A stretch of 64,000 bases of DNA from positions 1,143,999-1,207,998 of the forward strand of contig CANNCL010000001.1 of assembly GCA_947503155.1 (NCBI GenBank). Reading direction: 5' to 3'. Source of the DNA: an uncultured Erythrobacter sp. Its GTDB lineage: Bacteria; Pseudomonadota; Alphaproteobacteria; Sphingomonadales; Sphingomonadaceae. Positions 1-8,418 of the stretch are shown one piece after another. Position 1 is the first letter of the stretch. The number at the start of each line of letters is the position of its first letter. Both the position numbers and the translations under genes were made by a program. The notes under the pieces are model-generated. The model ran no database searches. It had not been told where the DNA came from and was given only the letters and a program-made list of their open reading frames with translations.

Positions 1-140
1 AGGCTGATGACCGCGCGCATGGAGGCTTTGTCGGTAACGGTTTAGTTGGGGCTGGGCCGGGCGAATGCTTGTTCGCTCAGAATATTGATTTGATCGACTT
101 TAGCGACGCGGAAATTACGCTGCTGACGCGGCCTGCTTAG
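1..140 (+). CDS. 3' end of an unidentified gene (partial)
   Basis: An open reading frame enters from the left edge (first full codon at base 3) and ends with TAG at 138-140. It gives about 45 residues, ending in EITLLTRPA. The tail is glycine-rich at first and acidic near the end. I do not recognise a family. It converges on the leftward operon that ends at 173, with 32 bases between the two stops, which fits a real gene end. The frame could also be open by chance, because so little of it is visible. Confidence 0.4.
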   Translation, partial: ADDRAHGGFVGNGLVGAGPGECLFAQNIDLIDFSDAEITLLTRPA

Positions 141-172
141 GCCGATATCGTTCGGATACGCTTGAGGCGTTC

Positions 173-475
173 TCAGTCATTTTCAAGCAATTTTCCGCCC
201 TGTTTGCGGACCGCGCGTTCCAATGTCCCGCGCAAGAAACCGAGCATTGCAGGCAAGTCGATCTCGATCACGACACTGTCCTCGCCGACATCAATGCCCC
301 CTTCGATCCGCTGTCCAGCGGCAGTGATAAGAAGGCTCATATGGTCTTCGTGGGGCCAACTTGTTTCCACCTCTGCCATGCCAGGCGGGAAGTGATCGGC
401 GATCTCATGACCGTGTTTATGCATTCTGGCGCGAACTTCTTCGCGGCCAAGTGTGTGTGGGAGCGACACGCGCAT
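173..475 (-). CDS. Polyhydroxyalkanoic acid system family protein (PHA_gran_rgn)
   Basis: A 100-residue protein beginning MRVSLPHTLGREEVRARM. The opening 'phosphate-like' helix, the central beta strands (ETSWPHEDHMSLLI, RIEGGIDVGEDSVVIEIDLP) and the closing helix are typical of the small PHA-system family (DUF/PF09650 type) found with PHA granule genes. Its biochemical role is not established. It is the last gene of a leftward operon: the XpaC-like gene ends two bases upstream of its ATG, so translation is probably coupled. No phaC or phasin is visible in the window, so a link to PHA granules is by family only. Confidence 0.75.
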   Translation of the reverse strand: MRVSLPHTLGREEVRARMHKHGHEIADHFPPGMAEVETSWPHEDHMSLLITAAGQRIEGGIDVGEDSVVIEIDLPAMLGFLRGTLERAVRKQGGKLLEND

Positions 476-477
476 TG

Positions 478-1290
478 TTAGCGACCCTGTTTCTGAGGTT
501 CAGGCGCAGCGGCGAAGTCGGGAAGCGGCACACCGGAACCTTCGCCTTGTAGATCGGCGATCAAATCATCGCCGCCATAACGATAATCGAGATAGCGTGA
601 TTTCACCGCAAGATCGTCCAGCGCCCCTTCTGCGAGGCGGCGAGTGACCCGGTCAACTTCGCTGGAAAGCTTGGTCAGGCTGGCGGTAAGGCGATCGTCT
701 GCGGTGCCGCCCGCATGTTCTTCTTTGCGCAGATGCTCTGGGATCTTGCGGTAATTGTCGATGGTCTCAGGGATGTATTCGCCAACCAATTCGCGCACTT
801 CGGACATGGCTGGATGCGCTTCTTCGATGGTTTCGAGTTGTATGCCCAGCGCGTCGAGTTGCACGCCGAGACGGTCTAGGATGGCGGCGGCTGGCGCTGG
901 CAAAGCAGGGCGCTGCGCTTCGAGCCAAAGCTCTGTTCGGGCGACCATTTGCTGCGGATTGCCCTGTTTGAGTTCGGCGCGTTTTGGGGTCTTTACCTTG
1001 GGATAATTCGTAAACACAAACGCAGCTGCCATGACCGCAAGCGCCACCATCATGATCCCGGCGAAGCCAATGCCTTCGAGAACAACGCCCGCAACCGATG
1101 CGGCTACAAAAATCGTCAAAACGGCGCCTGCAAAATATTTCGCTCGGTTTAGCCAGTTCTTGCGCTTCGCCGATGCCGACCCTTTGCCGATGCTGTCACC
1201 GGGCCGATGCGTCCCGCCGTCTTTCTGGGTCACAAGCGATTGCTTCGCCGCCCTTAGTATTTGATCGGATTCGCCGGTGGTGTTTGGCAT
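478..1290 (-). CDS. XpaC-like protein (5-bromo-4-chloroindolyl phosphate hydrolysis family)
   Basis: 270 residues. A polar, basic N-terminus of about 50 residues is followed by two adjacent membrane segments at roughly 50-93 (FAGAVLTIFVAASVAGVV and GFAGIMMVALAVMAAAFVF), then a soluble helical domain with coiled-coil character. This layout and the pairing with TelA match the XpaC family, often found beside telA. The enzyme-like name comes from an old indirect phenotype and the molecular role is unknown. The start codon overlaps the TelA stop (TAATG), so the two are co-translated and may act together at the membrane. Confidence 0.75.
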   Translation of the reverse strand: MPNTTGESDQILRAAKQSLVTQKDGGTHRPGDSIGKGSASAKRKNWLNRAKYFAGAVLTIFVAASVAGVVLEGIGFAGIMMVALAVMAAAFVFTNYPKVKTPKRAELKQGNPQQMVARTELWLEAQRPALPAPAAAILDRLGVQLDALGIQLETIEEAHPAMSEVRELVGEYIPETIDNYRKIPEHLRKEEHAGGTADDRLTASLTKLSSEVDRVTRRLAEGALDDLAVKSRYLDYRYGGDDLIADLQGEGSGVPLPDFAAAPEPQKQGR

Positions 1291-2528
1291 TAGCTATCGA
1301 GCCCTAGCAGAGACGGGCTCGCGGCAACCTTTTGTTGTGCCTGAGCTTGCCCTTCGGCGCGGGCGATATAGCCTTTGGATTTCTCCACCTCATCCGTCAG
1401 GACATTGACGGTCTGTTTCATACTGTCGAGCGCGCGCAGCTTGAAACTGTCGACCTCATCCATCGTGTCATAGATATTTTGGAATGCGCGTTGCAGCGTC
1501 TCCAGCGGGATCGTCGACGACGCCGCTTGCTCATGGATTTGCGCGGTTTGTTCGCGGAGCAGAGTGCTGGTCGAATCGATGATATCGGTGGTTGTCTGGT
1601 TCAGCGATGTGATCTGTTGCAGTACCAATTTCTGATTGGTCATTGCCTGCGCGACCGTCACCGCCGTGCGCAGCGCGCCGACCGTCGTGGTGCTTGCGCG
1701 GTCTACGCCTTTGACCAGCTCAACATTGTTTTTCTTCACCAGGTCGAGAGCGAGATATCCCTGCACGCTCACCGCCATCTGCGTGAGCAAATCTTGCGTG
1801 CGCTGACGTACATAGAACAGCGCGCTTTCGCGAAGCGCCTTGGCCTTTTCAGGATCGCTTGAATCAAGTTCGAGCGCTTTAGCTTCCAGCCGCTCGTCCA
1901 AAGTCTTGGCGATATGGATCATTTGCTCCAGTTCGCCCATTGCTTCCCACAATTTCTGCCGTTCGGTGTCGATCGCGGCATTGTCGAGGTGCAATTCTTT
2001 CTTGCCGCCCTCCAACCGTTCGAGGATCGCCTGAATATGGCTTTGCGCGCTCGTATAGCTGTCGAAATAATTCTTTAGCTTGCTGCCAAACGGGATGATC
2101 CCAAACAATTTGCGCGGGGACAGGAGCTTGTTCTTACGGCCCGGATCGAGGTCTTCGACCGTGCGGCGCAATTCGGCGAGGTTGCTGCCAACATTGCTGT
2201 CTTCGTCCATTGCGCGGACCGGGCGGTCCAAAAAGCGGTTGGAATGCGCAGCGGCGGCGCGGATCTGTTCCTGGCCCATCCGAGTGATCTGATCGACCTT
2301 TTCGCCAAACGCCGGTGAATTGGCATCCACAGAGACCAGATCGGTAACGAACGCATCAACCTTCGTGTCGAGTTTAGAGCGCTGCTCAGTTGATACGGGC
2401 ACTAGCCCGGCGGCTTTCTCAGGCGCAATCTCAGGCACAGGAGCGGGCGGGGTCAGCTCAAAATCCGTGGCAGTTTTGGTCGCGACTTTGGGCGCTTGGT
2501 TCGTTTCTGGTGTCATTTCGGTGCTCAT
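1290..2528 (-). CDS. telA: Toxic anion resistance protein TelA family
   Basis: 412 residues, soluble and mostly helical, with long coiled-coil stretches. After a proline-rich acidic N-terminus (about 1-50) the body matches the TelA/KlaA family: an early segment with NSPAFGEKVDQITRMGQEQI, a central KLFGIIPFGSKLKNYFD motif and a late repeat-like region with RTAVTVAQAMTNQKLVLQQI. Family members were named for tellurite resistance but occur widely in stress and envelope operons. It is the first gene of the TelA-XpaC-PHA operon and is divergent from the DUF389 gene across a 219-base promoter region. Confidence 0.85.
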   Translation of the reverse strand: MSTEMTPETNQAPKVATKTATDFELTPPAPVPEIAPEKAAGLVPVSTEQRSKLDTKVDAFVTDLVSVDANSPAFGEKVDQITRMGQEQIRAAAAHSNRFLDRPVRAMDEDSNVGSNLAELRRTVEDLDPGRKNKLLSPRKLFGIIPFGSKLKNYFDSYTSAQSHIQAILERLEGGKKELHLDNAAIDTERQKLWEAMGELEQMIHIAKTLDERLEAKALELDSSDPEKAKALRESALFYVRQRTQDLLTQMAVSVQGYLALDLVKKNNVELVKGVDRASTTTVGALRTAVTVAQAMTNQKLVLQQITSLNQTTTDIIDSTSTLLREQTAQIHEQAASSTIPLETLQRAFQNIYDTMDEVDSFKLRALDSMKQTVNVLTDEVEKSKGYIARAEGQAQAQQKVAASPSLLGLDS

Positions 2529-2747
2529 GCGGCTCGTCTTGCTCCCTGGTCCGCCGGCTGATTTATATGCGCGGGCGGCTTTTCTTGATTACTGTATTAG
2601 TGATCTAAAACACGTCTTTCAAGATTGGACGTAAGCTAGCGTGTTTCTGTTGCGCAATCCATGCCTGAAACGCCCCGTGCGCTTACTCGCTTCCGTTCGT
2701 GCCGGATTGGCCGTAAGGCGGCTGAGTAAACAGGGACGAAAACACTC

Positions 2748-4313
2748 GTGGAAGACGCAAACAAGCCCCCGCCTGCCCCTTCAAGTTCGGGTTACACCCC
2801 GGTTCCAGACAAAGAAGGCGCCGCTGTTTCGGGCGATGGCATGTCCGCATCGCGCATCTTGTTCAGCGTTCAACGTTGGTGGCGCGAAGATGTCGTGGGC
2901 ACAGTTGATCAAGCGCAAGTGATCGAGAAACGTCGCGCGGAATGCGCGTTATCCGAGCGATATCTCTTCATGACTGCCATGAGCGCCGGAATCGCTGTTC
3001 TGGGACTCTTGCTATCATCCCCTGCCGTTGTGATTGGCGCTATGCTTTTGTCGCCGCTTATGGACCCGATCATGGGCCTCGGTTTTGCGCTGGCGATTGG
3101 CGATTACAAATGGCTCAAGAAATCCGCGCGCAGTCTTGCGTGGGGCACCTTGATTGCGATCGGGTTGACGGCTGTATTGGTGTATCTGTCGCCGATCCAA
3201 ACGATCACGCCAGAAATCGCCGCGCGCACACAGCCGAATTTGTTCGACCTGTTTGTTGCGCTGTTTTCGGCGCTTGCTGGCGCTTATGCGATGATCCGCG
3301 GGCGGGAAGGCACGATTGTCGGCGTGGCGATTGCCACAGCTTTGATGCCGCCGCTTGCAACGGTGGGCTTTGGTTTGGCGACGTGGAATTGGACGGTCTT
3401 TTCCGGCGCCATGCTGCTCTATGTGACCAACTTGCTCACGATCGCGCTGACAGCGTGGGGCATGGCGCGGATTTATGGTTTTAAAACCGCACTTTCATCG
3501 CGCAACACACTGTTTCAAAATATCGCGGTTGCCGGTGTGTTTATTGGTCTCGCGATTCCGCTGGCATTGTCACTGCAACAGATCGCATGGCAAACCAATG
3601 CACAGCGGATCGTGAGGGCAGAGATCGAAGAGAGCTTCCAAGGGAGTGGCCGGCTGAGCGAGGTGAATATTGAATTCGCTGCGAAACCGATTGCAATCAA
3701 TGCGACCATGCTCACCCCGAACCTTCGGCCTGACGTGGAAAGTGAGATTGAAAACGCGCTGCAATCGCGGCTCGGTCAGCCGGTTGAATTGCTGCTGACG
3801 CAGTTTCAAGTCGGCACCAGCAGCACAGCGGCTGAGCAAGCCCAACTGGCTGGCGCACGCGCGAATGAGGAAGAGGCCGCATTGGAACGCGCCGAAGACC
3901 TCGCGAAACGGCTGGCGTTGGTCGCCGGCGTCGCAGAAGGGGATGTGACAGTTGACCGGACGCGCCGCCGTGCAACGGTGCGCGCAGAGCGGTTGGACGG
4001 CGCGACTTTGGCAGCTTACCGCGCCCTTGAGCTACGGATCGCCGCGACAGAGCCGGACTGGACGATTGAACTGCTTCCGCCGATCGGCGATTTGCCGCAG
4101 GTTATCGCCTTTGATGAAGAAGGTCCGACGCCCGAGGGTGCCCAGGCGCTGGCCGTGGTGGAATGGGCATCAAAGCGTATTGATTTGCCAATCGTTCTGA
4201 TCGGCAATGCAGAGCAGACCACTCAGGCGGCCGAACTCCTCGCAAGACGCGGTGTGAGCGTCAGTGTGCGCAGCGGCAGCGGGCCAATGCGAGCGGATTG
4301 GGGCGGGACTTAA
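2748..4313 (+). CDS. DUF389 family integral membrane protein
   Basis: 521 residues starting at GTG 2748, with AGGGA at 2732-2736 as a ribosome site. A soluble N-terminus of about 65 residues is followed by around six membrane helices (about 70-290). These include the family's GAMLLSPLMDPIMGLGFAL segment and a second conserved REGTIVGVAIATALMPPLAT segment, both typical of DUF389 (uncharacterised hydrophobic domain) proteins. A soluble, alpha/beta C-terminal domain of about 220 residues follows. Substrate and function are unknown. The gene converges on the acyl-AMP ligase and the two stop codons overlap by four bases. Confidence 0.85.
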   Translation: MEDANKPPPAPSSSGYTPVPDKEGAAVSGDGMSASRILFSVQRWWREDVVGTVDQAQVIEKRRAECALSERYLFMTAMSAGIAVLGLLLSSPAVVIGAMLLSPLMDPIMGLGFALAIGDYKWLKKSARSLAWGTLIAIGLTAVLVYLSPIQTITPEIAARTQPNLFDLFVALFSALAGAYAMIRGREGTIVGVAIATALMPPLATVGFGLATWNWTVFSGAMLLYVTNLLTIALTAWGMARIYGFKTALSSRNTLFQNIAVAGVFIGLAIPLALSLQQIAWQTNAQRIVRAEIEESFQGSGRLSEVNIEFAAKPIAINATMLTPNLRPDVESEIENALQSRLGQPVELLLTQFQVGTSSTAAEQAQLAGARANEEEAALERAEDLAKRLALVAGVAEGDVTVDRTRRRATVRAERLDGATLAAYRALELRIAATEPDWTIELLPPIGDLPQVIAFDEEGPTPEGAQALAVVEWASKRIDLPIVLIGNAEQTTQAAELLARRGVSVSVRSGSGPMRADWGGT

Positions 4314-6043
4314 GCGGCCAGCTCTAGCGGTACGATCTCGCCCGAAAGATACAGCTTCTTCGCCTTTGCGCGGCTGAGTTTTCCAGAACTGGTGCGCGGC
4401 AGAGTGCGCGGTGGAACCAGCTCAACGACGCAGCTCATCCCGGTGACTGAACGCACTTTGTCAGAGATTTGCTCGCGCAGTTTCACTCGTTCAGCGGGAT
4501 CAGAAACGCGGCAATGAACCAAGACTGCGGGCGCCTCCTCTCCGCCTTCTGTTTCGACAGAGAATGCCGCAATATCGCCGTGGTTAAAGCCGGGCAGCTG
4601 TTCGACCGCCCATTCAATATCCTGCGGCCAATGGTTCTTGCCATTGATGATGATCATATCCTTGGCGCGGCCAACAATGAACAAGTAGCCATCCGCCATA
4701 TAACCCATGTCGCCTGTATCGAGCCAGCCATCGACGAGGCAGTCTTCGGTTGCGCCCTCATCGCGGAAATAGGAATGCATGACGCTCGGCCCTTGGCACC
4801 AGACCTTGCCGATCTGGTGGTCTCCGCGTGCGTGCCCGTCTTCGCCCGTAATCAGGACATTCATATCTGGAAGCGGTTTCCCGCAATTGACGATCGCGCG
4901 GTATCGGGCCGGGCGCGAAATATCACGCGGTGTGCCCGACAGTCGTTCTTCTTCGACCAATTCTACTCGGATACCTTCGCCCGGCGGCATGACCGTGACG
5001 GCCAAGACCGCCTCCGCCAAGCCGTATGACGGAGTGAAAGCCGATGCCTTGAAGCCCGCATCAGCAAAGGAATTGACGAAATTTTGCATCACGTCAGGCC
5101 GGATCATATCCGCGCCATTGCCGGCAATGCGCCAACGCGACAGGTCAAAGCGCTCTGCGACATTGGTTTGGCTAGAAATGCGGCGCGCGCAGATGTCATA
5201 GCCAAACGTTGGAGAATAAGAGCACGTATTGCCGGGATTACGGCTGATCATATCAAGCCATGCGAGCGGGCGGCGCGCAAAGGCATCAGGCTTTAGAAAA
5301 TCGACCGAGAATTGATTGGCCACCAGCGACAGAAAACAGCCGACCAATCCCATATCGTGATAAAGCGGCAGCCAGCTTACGCAGCGATCATTCTCGCCCA
5401 GCTCCATCGACACAGCATGACCGTATAGATTGTGCAGCAAAGCCTCATGTGTGACCGCAACCCCGGTCGGAAAGCGCGTCGAACCAGACGAATATTGTAA
5501 ATAGCAAATGTCATCTGGCGATGCTTTGGGCAGATCGGTTTCAGGCGCCGCTTCCTGCCCAAATTCTTGCCAGCTGATCCCGGCGCACCCTTGCTTCGCA
5601 GCGGCGGCGCTTGCCATCTCGGCGATTTCTTCGGGATAGATTAGGACGGATGGATCAGAGCTGTCCAATTGCACGGCGAGCTGATCAATATAACTGTCTT
5701 TGCCGCCAAAGGTCGTCGGCAGCGGCAGCGGCACAGGCCAGGCACCGGCATAGACGCAGGCGCAAAAGAGCGCAGTGAAATCCGGACCGGTTTCTGCGAT
5801 CAAAGCCACGCGGTCTTTCGGCTTAATTCCCGCAGCGATCAGCCGATAGGCCATCTCAATCGCATCTGCGCGCATTTCAGAATAAGGATAAACCCTTTCG
5901 AGTTGTCCCCGCATATCATGAAAATTCATGCCCTTTTCGCTGCGCGCGGCGTAATCAATCGCATCGTTAAAGGTCGGAAATTGGGCGCGAATGCGCGGTA
6001 ATTCGCAGTCGTTCGGTGTTGGCTTAAGGGCGGCGTCGGTCAT
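4310..6043 (-). CDS. Fatty acyl-AMP ligase (AMP-binding enzyme)
   Basis: 577 residues of the ANL (adenylate-forming) superfamily. Visible motifs are the P-loop YLQYSSGSTRFPTG near residue 185, WLPLYHDMGLVG near 230, the GWLDTGDMGYMADGYLFIVG core with RAKDMIIINGKNHWPQDIE near 440-485, and a C-terminal lysine motif RTLPRTSSGKLSR. The HDMGL and NHWPQDIE forms are characteristic of FAAL enzymes, which activate fatty acids as acyl-AMP and hand them to an acyl carrier protein rather than CoA. No PKS, NRPS or ACP gene is nearby, so the acceptor is unknown. It is divergent from recX with 155 bases between the starts. Confidence 0.85.
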   Translation of the reverse strand: MTDAALKPTPNDCELPRIRAQFPTFNDAIDYAARSEKGMNFHDMRGQLERVYPYSEMRADAIEMAYRLIAAGIKPKDRVALIAETGPDFTALFCACVYAGAWPVPLPLPTTFGGKDSYIDQLAVQLDSSDPSVLIYPEEIAEMASAAAAKQGCAGISWQEFGQEAAPETDLPKASPDDICYLQYSSGSTRFPTGVAVTHEALLHNLYGHAVSMELGENDRCVSWLPLYHDMGLVGCFLSLVANQFSVDFLKPDAFARRPLAWLDMISRNPGNTCSYSPTFGYDICARRISSQTNVAERFDLSRWRIAGNGADMIRPDVMQNFVNSFADAGFKASAFTPSYGLAEAVLAVTVMPPGEGIRVELVEEERLSGTPRDISRPARYRAIVNCGKPLPDMNVLITGEDGHARGDHQIGKVWCQGPSVMHSYFRDEGATEDCLVDGWLDTGDMGYMADGYLFIVGRAKDMIIINGKNHWPQDIEWAVEQLPGFNHGDIAAFSVETEGGEEAPAVLVHCRVSDPAERVKLREQISDKVRSVTGMSCVVELVPPRTLPRTSSGKLSRAKAKKLYLSGEIVPLELAA

Positions 6044-6198
6044 ATTTATTAGCGATACCCGTCATTTGCGGCGGATTGTTACCCGGCCTATCCTGTCCCC
6101 ACATACACGCAAAATTGCGCATCTGTGCTTATGCAGCTTTTCCCATTTGATAAGGACTGTGGCACGAATAAGGCGAAATGGTGTCACGGAGGAGCAAA

Positions 6199-6930
6199 AT
6201 GTCATCGTCCGGTAGTGAAATAGGGGAAGGCGAAGGTCTCAATGGAGGTCCTGATGAGGGCCGTTCAAAGCGACGTTCAAGGCCGCGCCGAGAGCCGCGT
6301 CAGCCCAAGAAAGTGCGCCCTTTGGACGCGGCGATGTTGCGCGATTTGGCGCTTTCTTATGCTGCACGCTTTGCCACGACGGGGGCCAAGTTGGAGGGGT
6401 ATCTCGCACGTAAGATCCGAACGCGCGGCGTGGCAGAAGACGGCGATGGCCGGACGCTTGAGCTCGATGTGACCGGCCTTGTCACACAAATGATTGAATT
6501 GGGTTATGTTGATGATGACGCTTATGCGCGGGGCCGTAGCCGTGATCTGACCGCACGCGGATATGGCGCACGGCGTGTGGAGCAAGCCCTATGGGCGGCG
6601 GGCGTCGAAGAAGAAATTCGCGAAAACAATGCTCCGGGCGAGGCGGAAAGCCGCCGTGCGGCGTTGTTGCTGGCCAAGAAACGCCGGTTCGGGCCGTTTG
6701 CGCGCGAAAAACACGACGAAGAAATTGCCGAAGACGAAAATGGTAACCCGCTGGAGCGCAGGAAGTTGCGCGAGAAACATGTTGCCGCGATGCTGCGCGC
6801 AGGGCACCAGTATGACCATGTGCGGTTCATCATGGATGCAGCCGAACTGGCCGAGGTAGAGGAATGGTTATCCGAGGCCGAAGCTGACGAACGAACAGAC
6901 GAACAACGCGATGAGGGCGGATTATGGTAA
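6199..6930 (+). CDS. recX: Regulatory protein RecX
   Basis: 243 residues from ATG 6199, chosen because a strong GGAGGAG lies just upstream; an in-frame ATG at 6178 has no comparable site. After a basic, low-complexity N-terminus of about 35 residues the helical RecX repeats follow: DLALSYAARFATTGAKLEGYL, then EDGDG..VTQMIELGYVDDDAYARG and ARGYGARRVEQAL. RecX binds and modulates RecA filaments. The protein is longer than the usual 150-200 residues, with a charged insert (ENGNPLERRKLREKH) and an acidic C-terminal tail. Its end overlaps the DUF192 gene by seven bases. No recA is in the window. Confidence 0.85.
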   Translation: MSSSGSEIGEGEGLNGGPDEGRSKRRSRPRREPRQPKKVRPLDAAMLRDLALSYAARFATTGAKLEGYLARKIRTRGVAEDGDGRTLELDVTGLVTQMIELGYVDDDAYARGRSRDLTARGYGARRVEQALWAAGVEEEIRENNAPGEAESRRAALLLAKKRRFGPFAREKHDEEIAEDENGNPLERRKLREKHVAAMLRAGHQYDHVRFIMDAAELAEVEEWLSEAEADERTDEQRDEGGLW

Positions 6931-7430
6931 GGATATGTGCATTACTGGCTGGTCTGGCGCTGGCGGCATGCTCACCGGTAGGGGCGGCTCAAGAAGCCCC
7001 GCCTGCACCAGCATCAAGCGCGGCAGATACACCCGCGACCGATCCCGATTCCGGTCTCACCCTGATCGACGTGACGATTGTCAGCGGTGCTGAGCGGCAT
7101 TCTTTTGTCACAGAATTGGCCGATACGGCCGAAGCGCAAGCGCGCGGCATGATGTTCCGCACAGAAATGGGCGACGATGAAGGGATGCTTTTCCCCTCAT
7201 ACGCACCCCAAGCGCGCAGTTTTTGGATGAAGAACACGCCGTTGCCGCTCGATATCATCTTTATCGGCCCAGACGGACGGATTACCAATATCGAGGCGGG
7301 AATACCTTACACGACTGAAAGCGTGTCTTCGATCGGTCCGGCGTTGGCGGTGTTCGAAATTCGCGGCGGCCTGTCAGAGGAATTGGGCGTCGGAGCGGGC
7401 GATGTGGTCGAATTCCAGCTGCCGGAGTGA
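6924..7430 (+). CDS. DUF192 domain lipoprotein
   Basis: 168 residues. The N-terminus is a lipoprotein signal with lipobox LAAC (cysteine at about residue 16), so the protein should be anchored in the envelope. After a short Ala/Pro linker comes the DUF192 domain: FVTELADTAEAQARGMMFRT, then the conserved FWMKNTPLPLDIIFIGPDGRI and the closing GLSEELGVGAGDVVEFQLPE. The fold is a small beta barrel of unknown function, common next to cold-shock genes in alphaproteobacteria. The ATG lies inside the end of recX, suggesting co-translation. Confidence 0.85.
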   Translation: MVRICALLAGLALAACSPVGAAQEAPPAPASSAADTPATDPDSGLTLIDVTIVSGAERHSFVTELADTAEAQARGMMFRTEMGDDEGMLFPSYAPQARSFWMKNTPLPLDIIFIGPDGRITNIEAGIPYTTESVSSIGPALAVFEIRGGLSEELGVGAGDVVEFQLPE

Positions 7431-7499
7431 GCTTCAGCGATCTTCCATATTGGCCTCCTCTACCATTTCCGCTAACAGCGCGCGCATGGGAATGACATC

Positions 7500-7922
7500 A
7501 TGAGCGTATTGGGAAAAATCTTCACTTGGTGGGATGGTGCAACCATCGGCACTCATTGGTGGTCCAAGCGGGTTGGCGGCGAGCATGTCGGCACCGACGC
7601 GCAGGGTAACACCTATCACCGCGCCAAGGCGAAAACCGGCGAAAAGCCCAACGGCTCTTATGTTCAACGCGAACGGCGCTGGGTGATCTATAATGGCGGC
7701 AATGATGCCAGCCGCGTGCCGAGCGAATGGCACGGCTGGTTGCACGGATCGTTCGACGATGTGCCGGAAAGCCACCTGCCGCCTGCAAAAATTTGGGAGG
7801 TCGATTACACCCCCAACGCGACCGGCACTGCTGAGGCCTATCGCCCGCAAGGCGCGCTGGAGCGCGGCGGGAAACGCGCGGCAGCGGATGGCGATTACGA
7901 AGCTTGGACGCCTGAGGGTTAA
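7500..7922 (+). CDS. NADH:ubiquinone oxidoreductase accessory subunit NDUFA12-like
   Basis: 140 residues. The N-terminal MSVLGKIFTWWDGATIGTHW, the VGTDAQGNTYHRAK segment and RRWVIYNGGNDASRVPSEWHGWLHG are the hallmarks of the NDUFA12 (B17.2) family. It is an accessory subunit of respiratory complex I kept in alphaproteobacteria and mitochondria. The gene lies apart from any nuo operon, which is normal for this subunit. It sits 10 bases upstream of the DUF2155 gene and may share its transcript. Confidence 0.92.
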   Translation: MSVLGKIFTWWDGATIGTHWWSKRVGGEHVGTDAQGNTYHRAKAKTGEKPNGSYVQRERRWVIYNGGNDASRVPSEWHGWLHGSFDDVPESHLPPAKIWEVDYTPNATGTAEAYRPQGALERGGKRAAADGDYEAWTPEG

Positions 7923-7932
7923 ATCCATTCCC

Positions 7933-8418
7933 ATGCGCGCAACTCTTTTCCTCGTGCCAGCGATAGCTGCGCTGGCGCTAGCCGGATGCGGCGAAGCCGA
8001 GCCCGAGACGGACACAGAGACGGTCGAAGTGCCGCTCGAAGGGGGCGAGGCGGCTTCTGAACTCACGCCGATCGAAATCGGCGATTCGACGCCGATGGCC
8101 GAACGGGTGGCCACGATTGGCCTGCTGAATAAGCGCAATAATGTCAGCCAAGACTTTGAAATTCGCCCGGGCGAAACCATTGACGAAGGGCAAGTGATTG
8201 TCCGCCTCGAAGCTTGCGAACGCACCGCGCCTTATGAATTCCCACAGGAAACCGGCGCTTTCGTGCAAGTGGACGTTCTAGAACGCGGCACAGATGCGCA
8301 TGTCCGTGTCTTTTCAGGCTGGCTATTTAAGGAAAATCCCAGCCTCAATGTGGTGGAACATCCCGTCTATGACGTTTGGGTCAAAGACTGCGCAATGAGC
8401 TTTCCCGGCGACGAGTGA
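7933..8418 (+). CDS. DUF2155 domain protein, probable lipoprotein
   Basis: 161 residues from ATG 7933. The N-terminus MRATLFLVPAIAALALAGC carries a lipobox (LAGC), so an envelope lipoprotein is expected. An acidic linker (about 20-55) leads into the DUF2155 domain: MAERVATIGLLNKRNN, RPGETIDEGQVIVRLEACE and the closing VFSGWLFKENPSLNVVEHPVYDVWVKDC. Function is unknown. The last 52 bases overlap the end of aat on the other strand; both C-termini look authentic. Confidence 0.85.
   Translation: MRATLFLVPAIAALALAGCGEAEPETDTETVEVPLEGGEAASELTPIEIGDSTPMAERVATIGLLNKRNNVSQDFEIRPGETIDEGQVIVRLEACERTAPYEFPQETGAFVQVDVLERGTDAHVRVFSGWLFKENPSLNVVEHPVYDVWVKDCAMSFPGDE

Noticed and set aside
7434..8225. A 263-codon minus-strand frame over NDUFA12 and DUF2155 genes
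   Set aside because: Both plus-strand proteins match known families from end to end.
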